Assembly: GCF_014200495.1 (NCBI RefSeq) | Contig: NZ_JACHBY010000001.1 | Coordinates: 1,364,001-1,428,000, forward strand | DNA from: Mucilaginibacter geliditolerans | Lineage (GTDB): Bacteria > Bacteroidota > Bacteroidia > Sphingobacteriales > Sphingobacteriaceae | DNA length: 64,000 bases | Reading direction: 5' to 3' | In this document: piece by piece, positions 62,833 to 64,000 of the stretch | Layout of the letters: each line of letters begins with the position of its first letter | Numbering within the stretch: position 1 is the first letter of the stretch | Made by a program: the position numbers and the translations under genes | Notes under the pieces: generated by a model | Seen by the model: only the letters and a program-made list of their open reading frames with translations | The model's database searches: none | Told to the model about the DNA's origin: nothing

Positions 62833-62942
62833 ATGAATGGCTAATATAACTAATTAAACCTATACAGGAATTGAAATTGTGAACACCGTGTAATCCGTAC
62901 ACATCAATACAGATGAGCTGCTGCGAGCTAAAACAAACACTT

Positions 62943-64000
62943 TTAGCTAATTGGTAAGATAACCGTGAACTTTGTATACTCCCCTTCTTTCGAGTCGATA
63001 TCAATTTTACCGCCATGCCCTTTTGCCACAATATCATAACTGAGCGAAAGGCCTAACCCTGTTCCCTCACCTGTGGGCTTGGTGGTAAAGAATGGCTGCA
63101 GAATTTTATCTTTAACCGCATCAGGAATACCTATACCGTTATCTTCAACCTTTATTTGCAGTGATTTATTCACGACTGCCGTACTCACCTTTACCATAGG
63201 CTTGTAATCATTACCGCTTGTTTTTTGCTTTTGCTGCACCGCATAAAAGGCATTATTATACAGGTTGAGCAATACACGGCCCAGATCCTGCTGTAACACA
63301 TTTACCTTAGGCAGAGTGGCATTAAAATCTGTTACCAGCTCGGCATTAAATGATTTATCCTTTGCCCTTAGGCCGTGGTACGACAGGCGGAAATACTCAT
63401 CGGCGAGCGCATTAATGTCTGCAGGCTCCTTTTGCCCTGTACTGGCGCGGCTATGCTGCAGCATGCTCTTCACAATATTATCGGCACGCTGCCCGTGGTG
63501 GCGTATTTTCTCCAGGTTTTGTTTAATATCATTGGCAATGGCAATAACCTCTTCCATATTGCCATCATTTAGTTCCTGCTCCATTTCATCAAGCAGTTCA
63601 ACACTTACCTCTGAGAAATTATTTACAAAGTTCAGCGGGTTTTGTATTTCATGGGCTATGCCGGCAGTAAGCTCACCCAATGAGGCTAATTTTTCGGACT
63701 GGATCAGTTGCTCCTGTGTAGTTTGCAGCAGGCTAACCGTTTTCTCCAATTCATTTTTTTGATTGGTGAGCTCCTGGGTACGCTGAGCTACCAGCATATC
63801 CAGTTCAGCGTTGCGGGCGCCTACTATTCTTATTTCTTCCTGTTGCTTTTTAGATGTTGCCCATCTGCCAAAGATCCATATAAAAGCAGCTACGGTGGCA
63901 ACTACAAAGTATTCGTCATGTTTCTCATAAAAATCCTCTGCAATCAGTTCAGTTAGTCCGGTTATAAAACCTACCGCAATTAAGGGGTAATGTGCAAACG
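62943..64000 (-). CDS. Sensor histidine kinase, 5' end beyond the window
   Basis: The reading frame stays open from 62943 to the right edge with no stop, so the gene continues outside; an internal ATG at 63797 is not the real start. Before it the translation has a hydrophobic stretch ([12 protein letters not shown]) after a more charged part, then a coiled coil, HisKA with H in GIAHEIQNP (codon near 63651-63653) and HATPase_c ([11 protein letters not shown]). Likely a membrane sensor. It is the first gene of the HK-RR-RR/cyclase cassette, 110 bases before the response regulator. Confidence 0.88.
   Translation of the reverse strand, partial: FAHYPLIAVGFITGLTELIAEDFYEKHDEYFVVATVAAFIWIFGRWATSKKQQEEIRIVGARNAELDMLVAQRTQELTNQKNELEKTVSLLQTTQEQLIQSEKLASLGELTAGIAHEIQNPLNFVNNFSEVSVELLDEMEQELNDGNMEEVIAIANDIKQNLEKIRHHGQRADNIVKSMLQHSRASTGQKEPADINALADEYFRLSYHGLRAKDKSFNAELVTDFNATLPKVNVLQQDLGRVLLNLYNNAFYAVQQKQKTSGNDYKPMVKVSTAVVNKSLQIKVEDNGIGIPDAVKDKILQPFFTTKPTGEGTGLGLSLSYDIVAKGHGGKIDIDSKEGEYTKFTVILPIS

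Noticed and set aside
1..64000. CRISPR arrays, tRNA or rRNA genes, prophage
   Set aside because: Read for these on both strands; no spaced identical repeats, cloverleaf or phage gene cluster was recognised. A tRNAscan-SE or Infernal run would settle the RNA genes.

Overview
This window looks like chromosomal DNA from a soil- or plant-associated Bacteroidota, most likely Sphingobacteriaceae (Mucilaginibacter/Pedobacter-like). The evidence is two SusC/SusD polysaccharide utilisation loci (PULs), many Bacteroidota-restricted families (DUF4249, DUF4397, DUF6377, DUF6515, 7TM-DISM sensors, STN-containing TonB receptors), lipoproteins with a Cys-Lys/Ser start, A/T-rich leaders with weak ribosome sites, and a few boxes resembling the Bacteroidota -7 element TAnnTTTG. 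The genus is inference; there is no rRNA or other marker in the window.

Layout. 1-6.5 kb: housekeeping genes (truncated dCMP deaminase, FHS-type sugar permease, LysE exporter, YceH, WalJ-like metallo-hydrolase, Amidase_3, Fur-family regulator, PAP2_C membrane protein). 6.5-9.4 kb: a compact minus-strand mannose operon, manA - PMM-like HAD - GH130 phosphorylase, which would carry phosphorolytic mannose-1-phosphate to fructose-6-phosphate. 9.6-13.6 kb: a Gly/Tyr-rich secreted protein, a TlpA-type thioredoxin, a candidate 27-residue membrane miniprotein and a gene-poor A/T-rich stretch. 13.6-18.6 kb: a GAF histidine kinase and a large CheB-CheR-PAS-histidine kinase fusion. 18.9-22.9 kb: an AsmA-like protein and a lone, A/T-rich FRG-domain gene.

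22.9-38.4 kb: PUL 1 (minus strand): SusC, SusD, GH16, GH30, GH3, GH30, a seven-haem c-type cytochrome lipoprotein and GH5. The enzyme mix points to beta-1,3/1,6-glucan (laminarin or fungal wall glucan). Just downstream is a 7TM-DISM membrane sensor whose cytoplasmic end is an IS1595-type zinc ribbon plus HTH, a candidate membrane-tethered regulator of this locus. 39.3-50.8 kb: PUL 2 (minus strand), a starch/alpha-glucan locus: SusR-like DUF6377 regulator, SusC, SusD, SusE-like binding protein, GH31 and GH13, ending in a clear terminator.

51.1-60.1 kb: an SDR dehydrogenase and a plus-strand envelope operon (unknown secreted protein, STN/TonB receptor, DUF4249 lipoprotein, large MG2-like protein with a plug-like C-terminus), then a DUF4397 lipoprotein. 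60.2-64 kb: a membrane-anchored GH25 muramidase, a composite intergenic repeat, and a signalling cassette of histidine kinase (runs off the right edge), response regulator and response regulator-adenylate cyclase.

No rRNA, tRNA, CRISPR array, prophage or intact insertion sequence was recognised. The least conventional items are the sensor-transposase-domain fusion beside PUL 1, the haptic inclusion of a heptahaem cytochrome inside a glucan PUL, the 27-residue miniprotein, and several structured intergenic repeats.
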